From Oxytricha trifallax (lineage: Eukaryota > Ciliophora > Spirotrichea > Sporadotrichida > Oxytrichidae), in contig ARYC01017346.1 of the NCBI GenBank assembly GCA_000711775.1, positions 62,001 to 126,000 on the forward strand: 64,000 nt of DNA, in the 5' to 3' direction. Positions 9,510 to 20,886 of this stretch are shown piece after piece; position 1 is the first letter of the stretch; every line of letters begins with the position of its first letter. Made by a program: the position numbers and the translations under genes. Below the pieces are notes generated by a model that searched no databases, was not told the DNA's origin, and saw only the letters and a program-made list of their open reading frames with translations.

Positions 9510-10786
9510 TGTTCCGACCGAGACCACCTACCCCACCCCTACCCCACCTCCCGGTCTACCGAGACCCCCTACCCCAACCCCTCACCACCCACTACCCCAC
9601 CCCATAAAATACCCCATTTCATATCAAAATTTTTGTCCTCAAGGTATGAATCGATTTCCTTCTTGACATCTCGACTACATGACCCTTTTATATATAAAAA
9701 TATCATCAAATTTTCAAAATTTTTCTCCTTCTTACTAATGCTTAATATAACTTTTTACTTAAGTTTTTACTTGATTCTCTTGGTAATTCGATTTTTTATG
9801 CTTACTTTGAAAGAAAAATTAGTTTAAAACTATTTTCTCGAAGTATCAATTATAATTGTTAAATATTTTATTCATTGACAATTATGCATAAATTTTATAT
9901 AAAATATTTTTATCAATTGAATCATCTCCTTTCAATATAATTCCTAATAAAAGTATCATAATTTTTTTATTTTTTTTAAAACTTTATTTCGTTTAATAAA
10001 AAAAATTTGTTATTTCTTTGATAAATTTGATAATAAAATCAAAAATGTTTAAACTATCAGATGATTGTAATTCACATAAGTCTTTATTAAAAACTTTAGA
10101 ATATCAAAAACTTTCGCAGATTCAATTTTGATTTAAATTCTAGTTTAAAAACAAGAAATCTATAGAGAAAAGTTTTTAATAAAGACTTATGTGAATTACA
10201 ATCATCTGATAGTTTAAACATTTTTGATTTTATTATCAAATTTATCAAAGAAATAACAAATTTTTTTTATTAAACGAAATAAAGTTTAAAAAAAAAAAAA
10301 AAATTATGATACTTTTTTTAGGAATTATATTGAAAGGAGATGATTCAATTGATAAAAATATTTTATATAAAATTTATGCATAATTGTCAATAAATAAAAT
10401 ATTTAACAATTATAATTGATACTTCGAGAAAATAGTTTTAAACTAATTTTTCTTTCAAAGTAAGCATAAAAAATCGAATTACCAAGAGAATCAAGTAAAA
10501 ACTTAAGTAAAAAGTTATATTAAGCATTAGTAAGAAGAAGAAAAATTTTGAAAATTTGATGATATTTTTATATATAAAAGGGTCATGTAGTCGAGATGTC
10601 AAGAAGGAAATCGATTCAGACCTTGAGGACAAAAATTTTGATATGAAATGGGGTATTTTATGGGGTGGGGTAGTGGGTGGTGAGGGTTGGGGTAGGGGTG
10701 GGTAGGGGGTGGGGTAAGGGGTGGGTAGGGGTCTCGGTAGACCGGAGGTGGGGTAGGGAGTGGGGTAGGTGGTCTCGGTCGGAACA
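9510..10786. mobile_element. Foldback element with ~0.6 kb inverted arms
   Basis: Left arm 9510-10095 and right arm 10171-10786 are near-perfect inverted copies around a 75 bp spacer. The outer 120-150 bp of each arm is a C-rich (left) or G-rich (right) degenerate minisatellite of ACCCC/GGGGT units. The right arm is about 30 bp longer, all in that tract. The direct repeat CATATC flanks the element (9504-9509 and 10787-10792), as expected for a 6 bp target duplication. No transposase is encoded; the open frames in the arms (for example 10438-10812) are by-products of composition. It lies between the inverted USP5 piece and the 3' end of the PHD gene. Confidence 0.85.
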
Positions 10787-10808
10787 CATATCCTATCATT
10801 AATATACT

Positions 10809-13592
10809 TCAATTCTAGTTTTAGTTTGCCTACAGACCTCTCAACCTGTTTCTTGTCACTCTCCCTCCAACACTCACACTTCCCTCATTCTAATTAACCT
10901 TAGATGGTGTCAAATTAACCGATTTGTTTACCAATGACTATAAAGAGAAGGGGAGTTGATTAGAATCTTAATCAAGATTTATCACAACGTCAGAATGCTC
11001 TGCTTCAATCTAGAAGAAGTTTTGCATATTGCTGTTTTGATTTTAATCCTCATTAAGATCGAAGTCATAGTCATTGTTTGGTTCAATGTGTTTCTTTTCA
11101 TTCTTAATTGGTTTGTTTCTTCTTGTTGATATTCTTCCACTGTTCTTCTTTTACTCCTCATTAGCAATAAACAAGACATTATAGATAGAATTATTGAGCA
11201 ACTTTCAACTCATTCTTGGGGATATCACTGAAATACTCCTCGTCATCACTGTGCTCTTGATCGAATTCCTCCTCCTCATCATAATCGTTTTCCTGTTCAG
11301 AGATGTCTATTTAAACATCATTTTCTTCGTTATTGCTTCCACTATTGATTAACTAAATAAACTCATTTAATAAAATATTAAATTTATTTAAAATATATAT
11401 ATTTTATGCCAATATTTCTGTTATTATTCTTTTTAGCAGGAGATTTCTATGGTGATGACAATTTGCTGCTTAACATGTTTTAATCAGTGTTATCATTTTA
11501 ATTTCTTTAATCGGCTGCTAGCTGCTGATTTGCTCTGTAATTTATCTTTTTCTTTGATGGTTTGATATATTAGAAGATCTCATTCATAAAAATGTGTATC
11601 ACACATTGTAATTTTAATTAATAAAATTACAAAGAGATTTTCTTCAAGAAGTTTCTCAAGAATTAGTAAACTAGCTCTTGCACACATGCCAGTCTGATCT
11701 CTCTTATCAAGTCCCTTGGCAAATACATTCAAGGTTGTCTTTATTTCTTCATAAAGATGCTCATATGTTAAGTAAATGCAAGTTTTCTCATTATTATCAA
11801 CTTTTTCGTATAACTATGAAAATGTGAGATATTTGGGTTCGTTTAATTCAGTGTCATAGTCAATGAACTTTTTCTTTTGTAAAGTCTCTTTTTATTCTGG
11901 AGTGAGCTTGACAGCCTCAAAGAATTGTCTGAAGCAATACCAGTACTTCAAAATATCAAACATTTAGCAAGCCTTGTCCTCCCAAGTTGGCATGTTATCA
12001 CCAAGCTCATCACATATTGGTCTCTCATTTGGAGCCATTCTTGGTACTTGCCTTATTCCATACTTTATAACTTTACAAAAGTAGCACTTCCATTTACCTC
12101 TTGGGCACTACTTCTCATACCCTAGGCAATCTGCGTGAAAAGCTGAGGGGCAGTCATCACAACAAATCAGCTTTCCTGGTAAATCGCAAATACCACAAAC
12201 ATCAGCATTCAAGTCAACATTTCTCTTAGTTCCGGTAGAGGTTCCAGCACCTTGTGCACCACCTTAATCATTGCCATCTTCATCCTTTTCCCCTCCTAAA
12301 CCCGGTAACCCAGTTTAGAAAACTAACTTAGAATCATCCCATTTTTCAACGCTATAAGATACTTAATAAAATCACTTAATAAACTTACTTAAGCATATCT
12401 TCATAAGTCAAGTCAAACTTCTTAGGTCTTCCTCTTCTCTTTATCAAGCTTGAAATAATCTCCTCCTGTTCATTTACTAATTTGTTGATAGTTTCACTTT
12501 GTATCACACTTTATTCTAAGAAGCCCATTTGTGAAAGTAAATTGTAATTTGAGATGATGGATTGCATTTTAACTGACTCGAAATTATGTGGTCTTTGCTT
12601 TTGTATTTACTAGTAATTTTCATTCCCTGCTTTAAGCCTCTTATATGGGTTTTCAAATGAATCGTCGTTTTGAAAGTTATTACTTTAAAAATCCTCCATG
12701 CCTAATACTTTTCTATCATGAACTTGTTAAGCATCCTTGAAGTTATAGTAAACTTGCTTAGTTCTCTTCCTATTAGTCTTTTAAGCAGTTGCATCATTAA
12801 AGATTCTATCAGTCAATTCATTGTCTGTGAGTAACCATTCAAATTTCTCATCGATAGAGTCATGTAATTCCAATAGTTGAATGTCTGTTATGTCGAAGAT
12901 TCTCTCAGTGTTTGGCTATGTCAAAATCTCCTTTATTTTCTTGTACAGATCTCTAACACTAATGAAATCGCTCTCTTGCAAGTAGTCATTAATCTTTGAT
13001 AATGAAGAAAAAATTGGCTCAGAGTGAAGCATGTCCCAGAAATATAAGGTATAATTATCTGCATTTAAGCTGCTATTCAACCCTCTTGTCTTTGGAAATT
13101 TATAGGTACATTTCTGGCATTCATTCTTAAAGAATGGATTCACTTCGTTGCATTTCTTGCATATTTTCTTTTCTTTACCAGAGAACACATAATCCCCTGT
13201 AAGTCTATCTTTCCAACTGAGGTTAGTGTTTGTTTATGGTCTTTATTTTTGACCTTCGATTGGATTTTCAGGGACTTTAAATACATGAATGACTTAAACT
13301 GGTTGCTCCTCTTATATTTAATCATCTTAGTTCAATTTTTTACTCTCTTATATTCTTTAGCTCTTTTGTTCTAAACCTATATTGGCGGGTTTTTTAAAGG
13401 CATCTTGAATATCAATTTTATTCTGATTTCCTTCTTTTCTTTCATTTTTCATAGATTCTGGCATTTGGGTTCCTGGACCAGGTTAAGGACCCGGCTTCTT
13501 CTCATACTAAAATCCACAGTGAGCACAAGTCTCTGAATTCAGTAAGAGAGAATCACAATTTACACAGACTTAATCGTTTGCGATTAATACTA
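10809..13592 (-). CDS. PHD-finger, zinc-ribbon and AT-hook chromatin protein
   Basis: The minus-strand frame opens near 13592 without an ATG, so the first exon or gene piece is probably elsewhere. It carries a zinc ribbon (CVNCDSLLLNSETCAHCGF), a second four-cysteine pair (CKKCNEVNPFFKNECQKC), a helical region, an AT hook (KRRGRPKKFD, about 12413-12442), a 37-nt intron (12352-12388), then a PHD finger starting CGICDLPGKLICCDDCPS and ending CPRGKWKCYFCKV. An acidic tail (DYDEEEEFDQEHSDDEEYF) and Ser/Asn-rich end follow, with TGA at 10811-10809. AT-rich interruptions near 11400 look like IES. A one-base frame change at 11199-11208 fits a 7-nt TTG-bounded excision. It probably reads histone tails and binds DNA; partners unknown. 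Confidence 0.8.
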
Positions 13593-13770
13593 AAATATTT
13601 AATAATAATTATTTTTAAAAAAATTATATTTCTTAAAAAAAGCATAAATTTTAAGTATATTATATAAGGAATCATCAATGAATTAATTTATTTGCCTCTA
13701 GTTAACCTACATCATGATTTTATAATTAAATAGTTAATTTTAAGTTCTATATGATTTTTAATTTGAAATT

Positions 13771-14419
13771 TCACATCTTATAAAAATGTATAATAAATAG
13801 TGAGGAACTCAATTACACTAACATTATTTTTAATTGAGTTATTTTTTTGATTGTATCTTCCTCTTTTTTACCAAATCTTACTCTTGGGAAGAATGTATTT
13901 TTATCGATGTGTGCTTAAATCTAATCCAGAATGGAATTACTCATTTTTTCAATAGCTACATCCTTCTAATTTTTATTAATACAATCAGATGAAATAGTTT
14001 TAATAGTAAATTCTTCTAATATGCATATTTCATAATTATTCTCTTAGTCAGACTTGAAGAATGGCAATTGATTGCACATAGCTCTTGCAAAATCCTATGG
14101 TCTTAATCTAGGCTCCATCAAGTCCCAATCAAATTTATCTCTCAAAATGAATTTATCTCCAAATCTAATGTCAAGCTATATATTGGGTTTATTAATAATT
14201 TATACTTTAATAAGAAAGCGAGACTTACTGTAATTGGAGCTACTTTCTTATCAAATGATAACTTAGATAAATTAACTGCAGGCACCTTATTTATAAATTA
14301 AAATAAAAATCATATAAAAAATAATAATATTTATAATTAATATTGTTAGGGGGTTTTAGTTGCTAGATCTTTCTGAGATCCTCCATCTCAGCCACATATC
14401 TCTCTACATCAAATAGCAT
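13771..14419 (-). CDS. SNF5/SMARCB1-domain protein
   Basis: ATG 14419-14417 (MLFDVERYVAEMEDLRKIQQ), stop TGA 13773-13771. An IES with pointer AAT (14289-14344) and a 53-nt intron (14176-14228) are removed to give VAPIT joined to LDIRFGDKFILRDKFDWDLM, then RPQDFARAMCNQLPFF. This follows the SNF5 repeat pattern (PI.LDI, D.F.WDL, PE.FA, LC.DL) of SWI/SNF and RSC core subunits. Only about one SNF5-type repeat plus flanks is present, so the protein is short for the family or its end lies on another piece. Expected role: nucleosome remodelling. It neighbours the PHD gene in the same orientation. Confidence 0.7.
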
Positions 14420-14864
14420 TTTAAAATTAATATTTATTATTGAAGAAGAAGACATTAATTGCAAAAGAATTATTAAATAATATGATTAAATGATTTATTC
14501 AAGGAAAACTATTTTTGTCTTTAAATAGAATTAATTACTTTCAAGTAAAGGAAAGGAATAGTTAATTAAATTTTAAATGCGATTTTATAATGAAAATTTC
14601 ATTTTATATTGAGAAAGAAAAAATTTAGTTTTTATGATATAAATTTCCTGCCTCTTTGAATCAAAATAAATTTAAATTAAATTTCAAAGAAGTTGTATAT
14701 CGTAGAATTTCACATTAATTAGCAATAAATTTAAAATAATCGAATTATCAATTGCATATAACATCCAACACTATTATATATTTTTAATATTTGTCTAATG
14801 TTTATCAAAAACTTGTATTCTTCTTTAATACTATAATAACTTTATAATTCTATATTAAATAAAA
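14420..14864. other. AT-rich intergenic DNA
   Basis: Divergent promoter space between the SNF5-domain gene (minus) and eIF2D (plus). I saw no other feature. Confidence 0.5.
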
Positions 14865-17352
14865 ATGTTCAAAAAATCAGTGAAGATCGCTAATTCTCAT
14901 TCAGTTGCCAACAAAGATAAAAAGAAGCTAAAAGAGCAGTTAATTAGCAATCATTTTTATATTATTCAGGTGTATTTCCCATTAAAAATAAGAATATTTA
15001 CTTCTAATCTAAAGGATTTTTAATAAAAGTTTTTCTATACAATTAGCTTAAAGTTTGACTAGAAATGCGTTGAGACATTTCTTGACGACAAGAACTATGA
15101 CTCAAGTGAATTGATGATGGATAAAATTCAGGGGTCGAAAGCAGTGATCTATTCCCGCCAGAAAGTTCCCTTGATGTTCTGCCCTGACGCGAAATTAGGC
15201 TCATATTTTCCCACTATATACATGTTGTTCTAATTTCAAGAGAGTGGTCTGCTCAAATGCTTCTTGAAGACTGGAGTGGAGTCATATATCTTCAATGGGG
15301 CTGATCTTATGTGGCCAGGCATCAAAGCGTTTGGCGAGGAACAATTTAAAGTCAATGATATTGTCGTCATTTATGCCAAGAATTAACATTCATTAGCATA
15401 AGTGGGTGACGAAGCTTTTTTGTTTCAATAAAATACAATAATTAGGGAATAATAGTTTATTAGAATTCTAAATAACTCTTCAATTATTACGAGCTTATAT
15501 ACCTGTAGCAGTGGGAAAAATGCTTGCAAATCAAATTCCTGATAACCTGAAAGGTAAAGCAATTCAAGTTGAACACTACCTATATGACGAATTATGGAAT
15601 ATGGGACCCAAAAAAATTCCAATAGAAGTAAAAATCAATAGGGATGGTGAGAATGCAAATGACTCAAGCCAAGCTGATACCTAGCAAGAAACTTAATCGA
15701 AAATTGAGGAAGTTAAAAACGACTAAGATTAAACTCCTAATTTTTTCAATATTTTTACATTTTAAGCTTAGTTGAATAACTTAAATTAAGTCGAAGAAGA
15801 GAAAAAATCTTATGAAGCTGATGAAAACGGAAACACTCTCCAAAATGATTAAAATGAAGAAGAAAAAAATACTACAACTGTACAGTCTGATTAAGCAGTA
15901 CCAGAAGAAGAAGGACTTGAGGCCAAAATACCAGCTGAAGAAATGGATCCAAGAATAGTAGAAGCATTATTCAGGGCAATATTTGAGGACTTTTAAGATT
16001 CAGAAATGCCTATGGAGCCATCTGATTTGTAAAAAGATTATCTTTGCTTATATTCTGATATCAATTATAAACTAGATTTTAGGTGTTCTTCGTTTAAGAG
16101 AGTAAGTATCTCACATTAAATTAATGATTAATTTGAAGATTTTATGAGTTTTAACTCTAATTATTATAGATTGGAAAATTCTTAGAAATAATGCATAAAA
16201 GAGGTATCTTAGATTATTCTGAACCAAAAGGAATAAATCATAAAAACATTTTAATTAATTTTAATCATAAAGTTATAACCAGAATTCACAGAGCTAACGA
16301 AGAGCTCAAGTCTTTCGAACCCAAATATTCATTAAGAAAGAGTAAGAAAGTGGTTCTGGCTCCTCAAAATTAGGATGCAAAAGGAGTTAGATACCCAAAA
16401 GTCGAAATATCAGAAGTGTTCTAATTAAATAAAAATCTCAATTGTGTTCTATAAAACGTCAAAAATATGAATAAGAGGTAAGTGGTACTGTTAAAGTATT
16501 AAAATCTTTATTTATAGCTAGAAGTATTTCAACTTGAAGGAATTGAGAGATTTGCTTACAGATTACGTCAAGGAAAACAATCTTGAAAATTTTGCAACAA
16601 AAGGCTCTGTGAAATTAGACCCAATTCTTAATTAAATAATCTCAAACCGAAAAGTGATAAATTCACAGAATGAAGTATCCAAGGATAATTTATATAAAGC
16701 GTAAGCATTTTCTTTATGATTTTATCATGAATTTTATCAGTATTTTGGATCATATTATCGATTGCTATCAAGTAGTGCAAATTGATGAATAAGAAATAAT
16801 CAAGGATAGAGTAAAATTCTTCAGAGGAGAAATTCCCATGGTGAAAGTTCAAGCAAAACGAGTTTAAAATAAAAAGCAGACTGTGATTACAGGCCTTGAA
16901 CTCTATCAAATTGACTATGATGAGCTAGTTTAGTACTTGCAAAATAAATGTGCTGGTTCAGTTACCACACAGGAGACTGAAAGCTCTATTGCTAGTGGTG
17001 CTAAGAATCCTAAGTAGGCTGTGCTGGTCTAGGGCAATCATCTTGATTTGATATCAAAAGATATAAAACCCAGAATGTTATTTGAATTAAATAATATACA
17101 AGAAAATTTATATATTCAATCCTATTTGAACAAAAAATATAATTTATATTGTTTAAATTATGATTAATCAATAAAAAAATATTATCATAAAAGCATCTTT
17201 CTATATAATATTTGATAACCATGTACCATTAAATTTAGTTAAATTTGAATATATTAACTTTGGTTTTATTGCCTAAGAGATACTTTGTTCCAGAAAAGTA
17301 TATAATTAAGGTTGATGATATCAAAGGCAAAGGTAAAAAAGGGAAAAAGTGA
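14865..17352 (+). CDS. eIF2D: Translation factor eIF2D (ligatin)
   Basis: ATG 14865 (MFKKSVKIANSHSV) to TGA 17350-17352. The PUA part reads FPTIYMLFQF and GADLMWPGIKAFGE. A winged-helix part has LDFRCSSFKRIGKFLEIM. A SWIB-like part is NKSQKYFNLKELRDLLTDYV, and the SUI1 part is KKQTVITGLELYQIDYDEL with VLVQGN and FVPEKYIIKV, ending in a GKGKKGKK tail. Introns fit at 16102-16169, 16478-16517 and 16701-16740. IESs fit with pointers AGCTT (15413-15496) and TTATT (17078-17270), each restoring frame. One more AT-rich interruption at about 14950-15055 is unresolved. The factor delivers initiator tRNA and helps recycle ribosomes; domain order matches known eIF2D. Confidence 0.92.
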
Positions 17353-17529
17353 ACAATAATTAAAACCAACAAAAGCTCACATGAAAACTTAATTAATCTT
17401 GATTTCTATATATTTATGATTCTCAAGATAAATGCACTAAAATCTTTGGTTAATTTAGAGAAGTAAAACTTAATCTTAGTAATTAATTTCTTGATATCTT
17501 TTATCAATTTCCTTAACTAAATCAAAAAT

Positions 17530-20500
17530 ATGGAGCAATCTTGTCCACATTTAACCTCTGCCAATTTGACTAAAAACCTCTAAGGCAAACTCATCTACAA
17601 AGATGAGTGCACGAAGTGTTTCCAGTCAGCTGTATGTCATTAATTTTATGTTTTCTCATTAATTTCAATAGAAATCAGAGACTGGCATTGATGTTTGTTT
17701 GAAATGTTTCAATGGCGCTTGCACAGGAAATGACTTTGATCATTCGCAACTTCACTCCCAACATCATAACCATCCAATCGTGTTAAACCTGAAATAAACT
17801 CTTAAGGTTAGTAGTGAAAGAATGATTGTCTAAATTTAATAAATAGGTTAACGAAAATGCAGGTGAGCCAGCTAAGATTACCAAATTGGCTATTGGAAAA
17901 CCTGGTGGAATTGATGCTGGAAATGATGAATGGGAAACTCATGCTACTCTCAAGTTATTTTCATTTAGAAAATCTATAATATATGGTAAGTTGTTTTCGA
18001 GACAATAATATTTTAATGAATACAAGTGTTTAGCATGCTAGAAAGAATTAGATAAAAATCATCCAGAAGCTAAAGGTGTAGTAGATTCTGTTTTGCAAGC
18101 ATAGTCTGCCTATTTCCAAAATACTTTGTCAGAATGGGAGTTAAAGCTCGAATCCTGCGAACATTGTCTCCTCTTAGATCAATCTACAATTAACTTAAAT
18201 ATTTATCATTCCTATAAAATACTGATTATCAACTATTATTGCATAGTTTATAATAAGAGTTCTATTTTATTATGGAGCTCAGAAGATAGCAGCTAAATCT
18301 CTCGCTCACTGCTAAGATTGCGATTTATCAGCAAATCTTTGGCTTTGTATGACTTGTGGTCATTTGGGCTGCGGCAGAAAGAACTGGGATGGTACTGGTG
18401 GAAACAATCACGCAGTTGAGCATTTCGATAGTCATCAACATCCATTGGTGTGCAAATTAGGCACTATTACTCCTGAAGGATCAGCTTGTAAGTTTTTATC
18501 AGATTTATTCTAATTCAATCAAATGTTCATATCTTTATATAAAACATTTACTTTTATAATTTTTATCGTTAACTTTATTATATGCTATAGCATATCAAAT
18601 AATGCCTAAAGTATACTCTACAATTATTTATTGTATCTTTGTTGTTTAGCAATCTATTGCTATGCTTGCAACGACGACAGAAACGATGAAAACCTCTCAG
18701 ACCACTTGTAAACTCTCGGCATAGACGTAAAAACTCAAACCAAGACCGAAAAGAGCATGGCAGAGTTGGATTTGGAACTTAATTTGAACTTCACATTGAG
18801 TAAGATTCTCGAGGAAGGCAAGGAACTTATACCTTTGTTTGGAGCTGGGTATACTGGGCTTGAAAACCTGGGCAATTCTTGCTATATGAACAGTGTATTG
18901 CAAGTGCTTTTCTCACAACCTGAATTTGGATAAAAGTATCTTGATAACTCTGTGATTAAAAAACATCTAATGGTGGGAATTTAATCAGTTCAGTTTTATA
19001 TATGTGGATAAAAGAATTTTACAAATATCTATATGTGATTCACTTGATGTCTTGTACTTAACATGCTCCAGATTGCATGGAATGTCAAATCTCCAAGCTA
19101 GTTCATGGTATTTTCAGTGGTCTCTATTCAGAAAAGAAGCTTGCCAAGAAAGTTCCCAAAATTATATACTTTAATAATCTATCAATTTACTAATCTATAT
19201 TAAACCAAATAATATTCAAAAAGTAGCTTATGAAGGTCAAAGTGAAGAAGAGAAAAATAAAGAAGAGTTCTTCTAAGAAGGAGTGAAGCCTCATATGTTT
19301 AAAACTTTGATTGTTCTAATATAATGGTTTCTTTTTACACATTTTATTGGCAAAGGACATCTTGAATTCTAGACAAGTCATCAGCAAGATGCCCAGGAAT
19401 ACTTCTTCCATTTATTGGAGAAAATTCAGAGATTGGAGAAGAAAAATAATAATAACCCAGGTGAAATCTTTAATAAAATTGGATGTAAAACTTTTAAGTA
19501 TATTCTTACGTTTCTTATTTAGTTTATATAATTTAAGTTGAATTGTAATTTTTAATATCTTTGAGTTTGAATTAGAAACTAGAGTTCATTGCCAAGAATA
19601 TATAAATGTATATATTTTAGGAAGATAAATGGTTAAAATAATCTAGCAATAAATGTAAGACTAAACAAATTTAAATTGAAAAAAAAACTGATATTGTATT
19701 TTTTTAAGAAATCTCAATATCTTTAGAAAATGTTTGATAAATCAATAATATGAGATTTACAGAGACGTTATATCAAGAATATGAATAATATCGAAATTAT
19801 TTTATAATAAAAAAAATTATTTTAGTTTCCCTTAGTAATAAAAGCTTATCATTGTAAAAAATCTAATTATTCTTTATAGCTCAAATCAATATACTTTTAA
19901 GAATATTCTATAATCTTTGTATTTTATGTTTACGAATATCTCCCCCTTTATGCTTATTATTGAATGCAATCATGTAAAGTACTCCAAGTCCAAAGCACAG
20001 CAATTAACACTTATCGCACCTGTAGATTCCTCAGTAGAGAAAGGAACACCAGTCGAATTTGAAGCCTGTCTCCAAAGATTCTTTGGATAAGAGCAAATCC
20101 CAGACATGTTTTGCAAAAACTGCTAGAAAAAATCAGCAGCTCTCAAGAGTCATAGTCTAAACACCTTCCCCAAGGTGCTTGTAGTTGTACTTTAAAGATT
20201 CGTTTATGATATTATATTTATGTGAAATAGATTATTGCAATTAAAATGAAACTTTAATGGTATTATACTAAATCTTTTGGGAAATATTCCCAATAAAAGT
20301 TAATGTAGAAAACTCTTTATTATTTAATTGAGAAGTTAATAAGTTAAATGATAACTGGGTACCTAAGAAACTAGAAATTGAACTCTAAATGCCTCAAGTC
20401 GACTTAGATTTCGAGAGATTCAGAGGCACCAATTTACAAGGCCACCCTGGTGAACAGTTAATAGTGGATGACGGTAATGAGGGTGAACAAATGGGAGAGC

Positions 20501-20804
20501 CTGATCTCAACCAGGATATCCTCAACTAAGTAATTATGATGGGCATCCCAGAGAATCATGCTAAGCATGCTGTGCATAAAACTGGAAACAACTCAGTTGA
20601 TGCTGCTATCTCATGGTATTTCGAGAACTAAGAAGACCCAAGTAAGTTCAAAATACATTATATACTAACTATCTCAATATAGGCTTGAATGAACCATTAA
20701 TTGTGAAGAAAGCTGGAGGAGCTGGAAGTGAGAGTAAACAAGATAACATTCCATAGGATTTGATAGATGGTTTGGTTGGATTTGGCTTCACTGAAAAGAG
20801 AGTT
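17530..20804 (+). CDS. USP5/isopeptidase T-like deubiquitinase, main body
   Basis: ATG 17530 ([16 protein letters not shown]). The order is a first zinc-finger UBP domain, a second one ([20 protein letters not shown] and NNHAVEHF), the USP Cys box [19 protein letters not shown] (about 18855-18910), [29 protein letters not shown], a first UBA domain, and the start of a second ([15 protein letters not shown]). IES pointers that each restore frame are AACAT (18962/19060), AAAGT (19149/19220), ATTG (19310/19346), ATCTTT (19466/19557), ATGTA (19606/19972) and ATGAT (20206/20348). The piece ends at pointer AAAAGAGAGTT (20794-20804) and continues at 9438 on the minus strand. Expected role: disassembly of free ubiquitin chains. 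Confidence 0.93.
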
Positions 20805-20886
20805 TACATACAATTCAAAGCAATGCTTCTTAAAATGAATTATTGTGAAGCGATAATTTAAATTATTAATTTTATTTATTGTTTAA

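Noticed and set aside
10438-10812. 124-codon open frame
   Set aside because: It lies in the right arm of the foldback element and its C-rich part is a Pro/Thr/Leu-coding artefact of the minisatellite; the matching left-arm frame (9633-9827) exists for the same reason.
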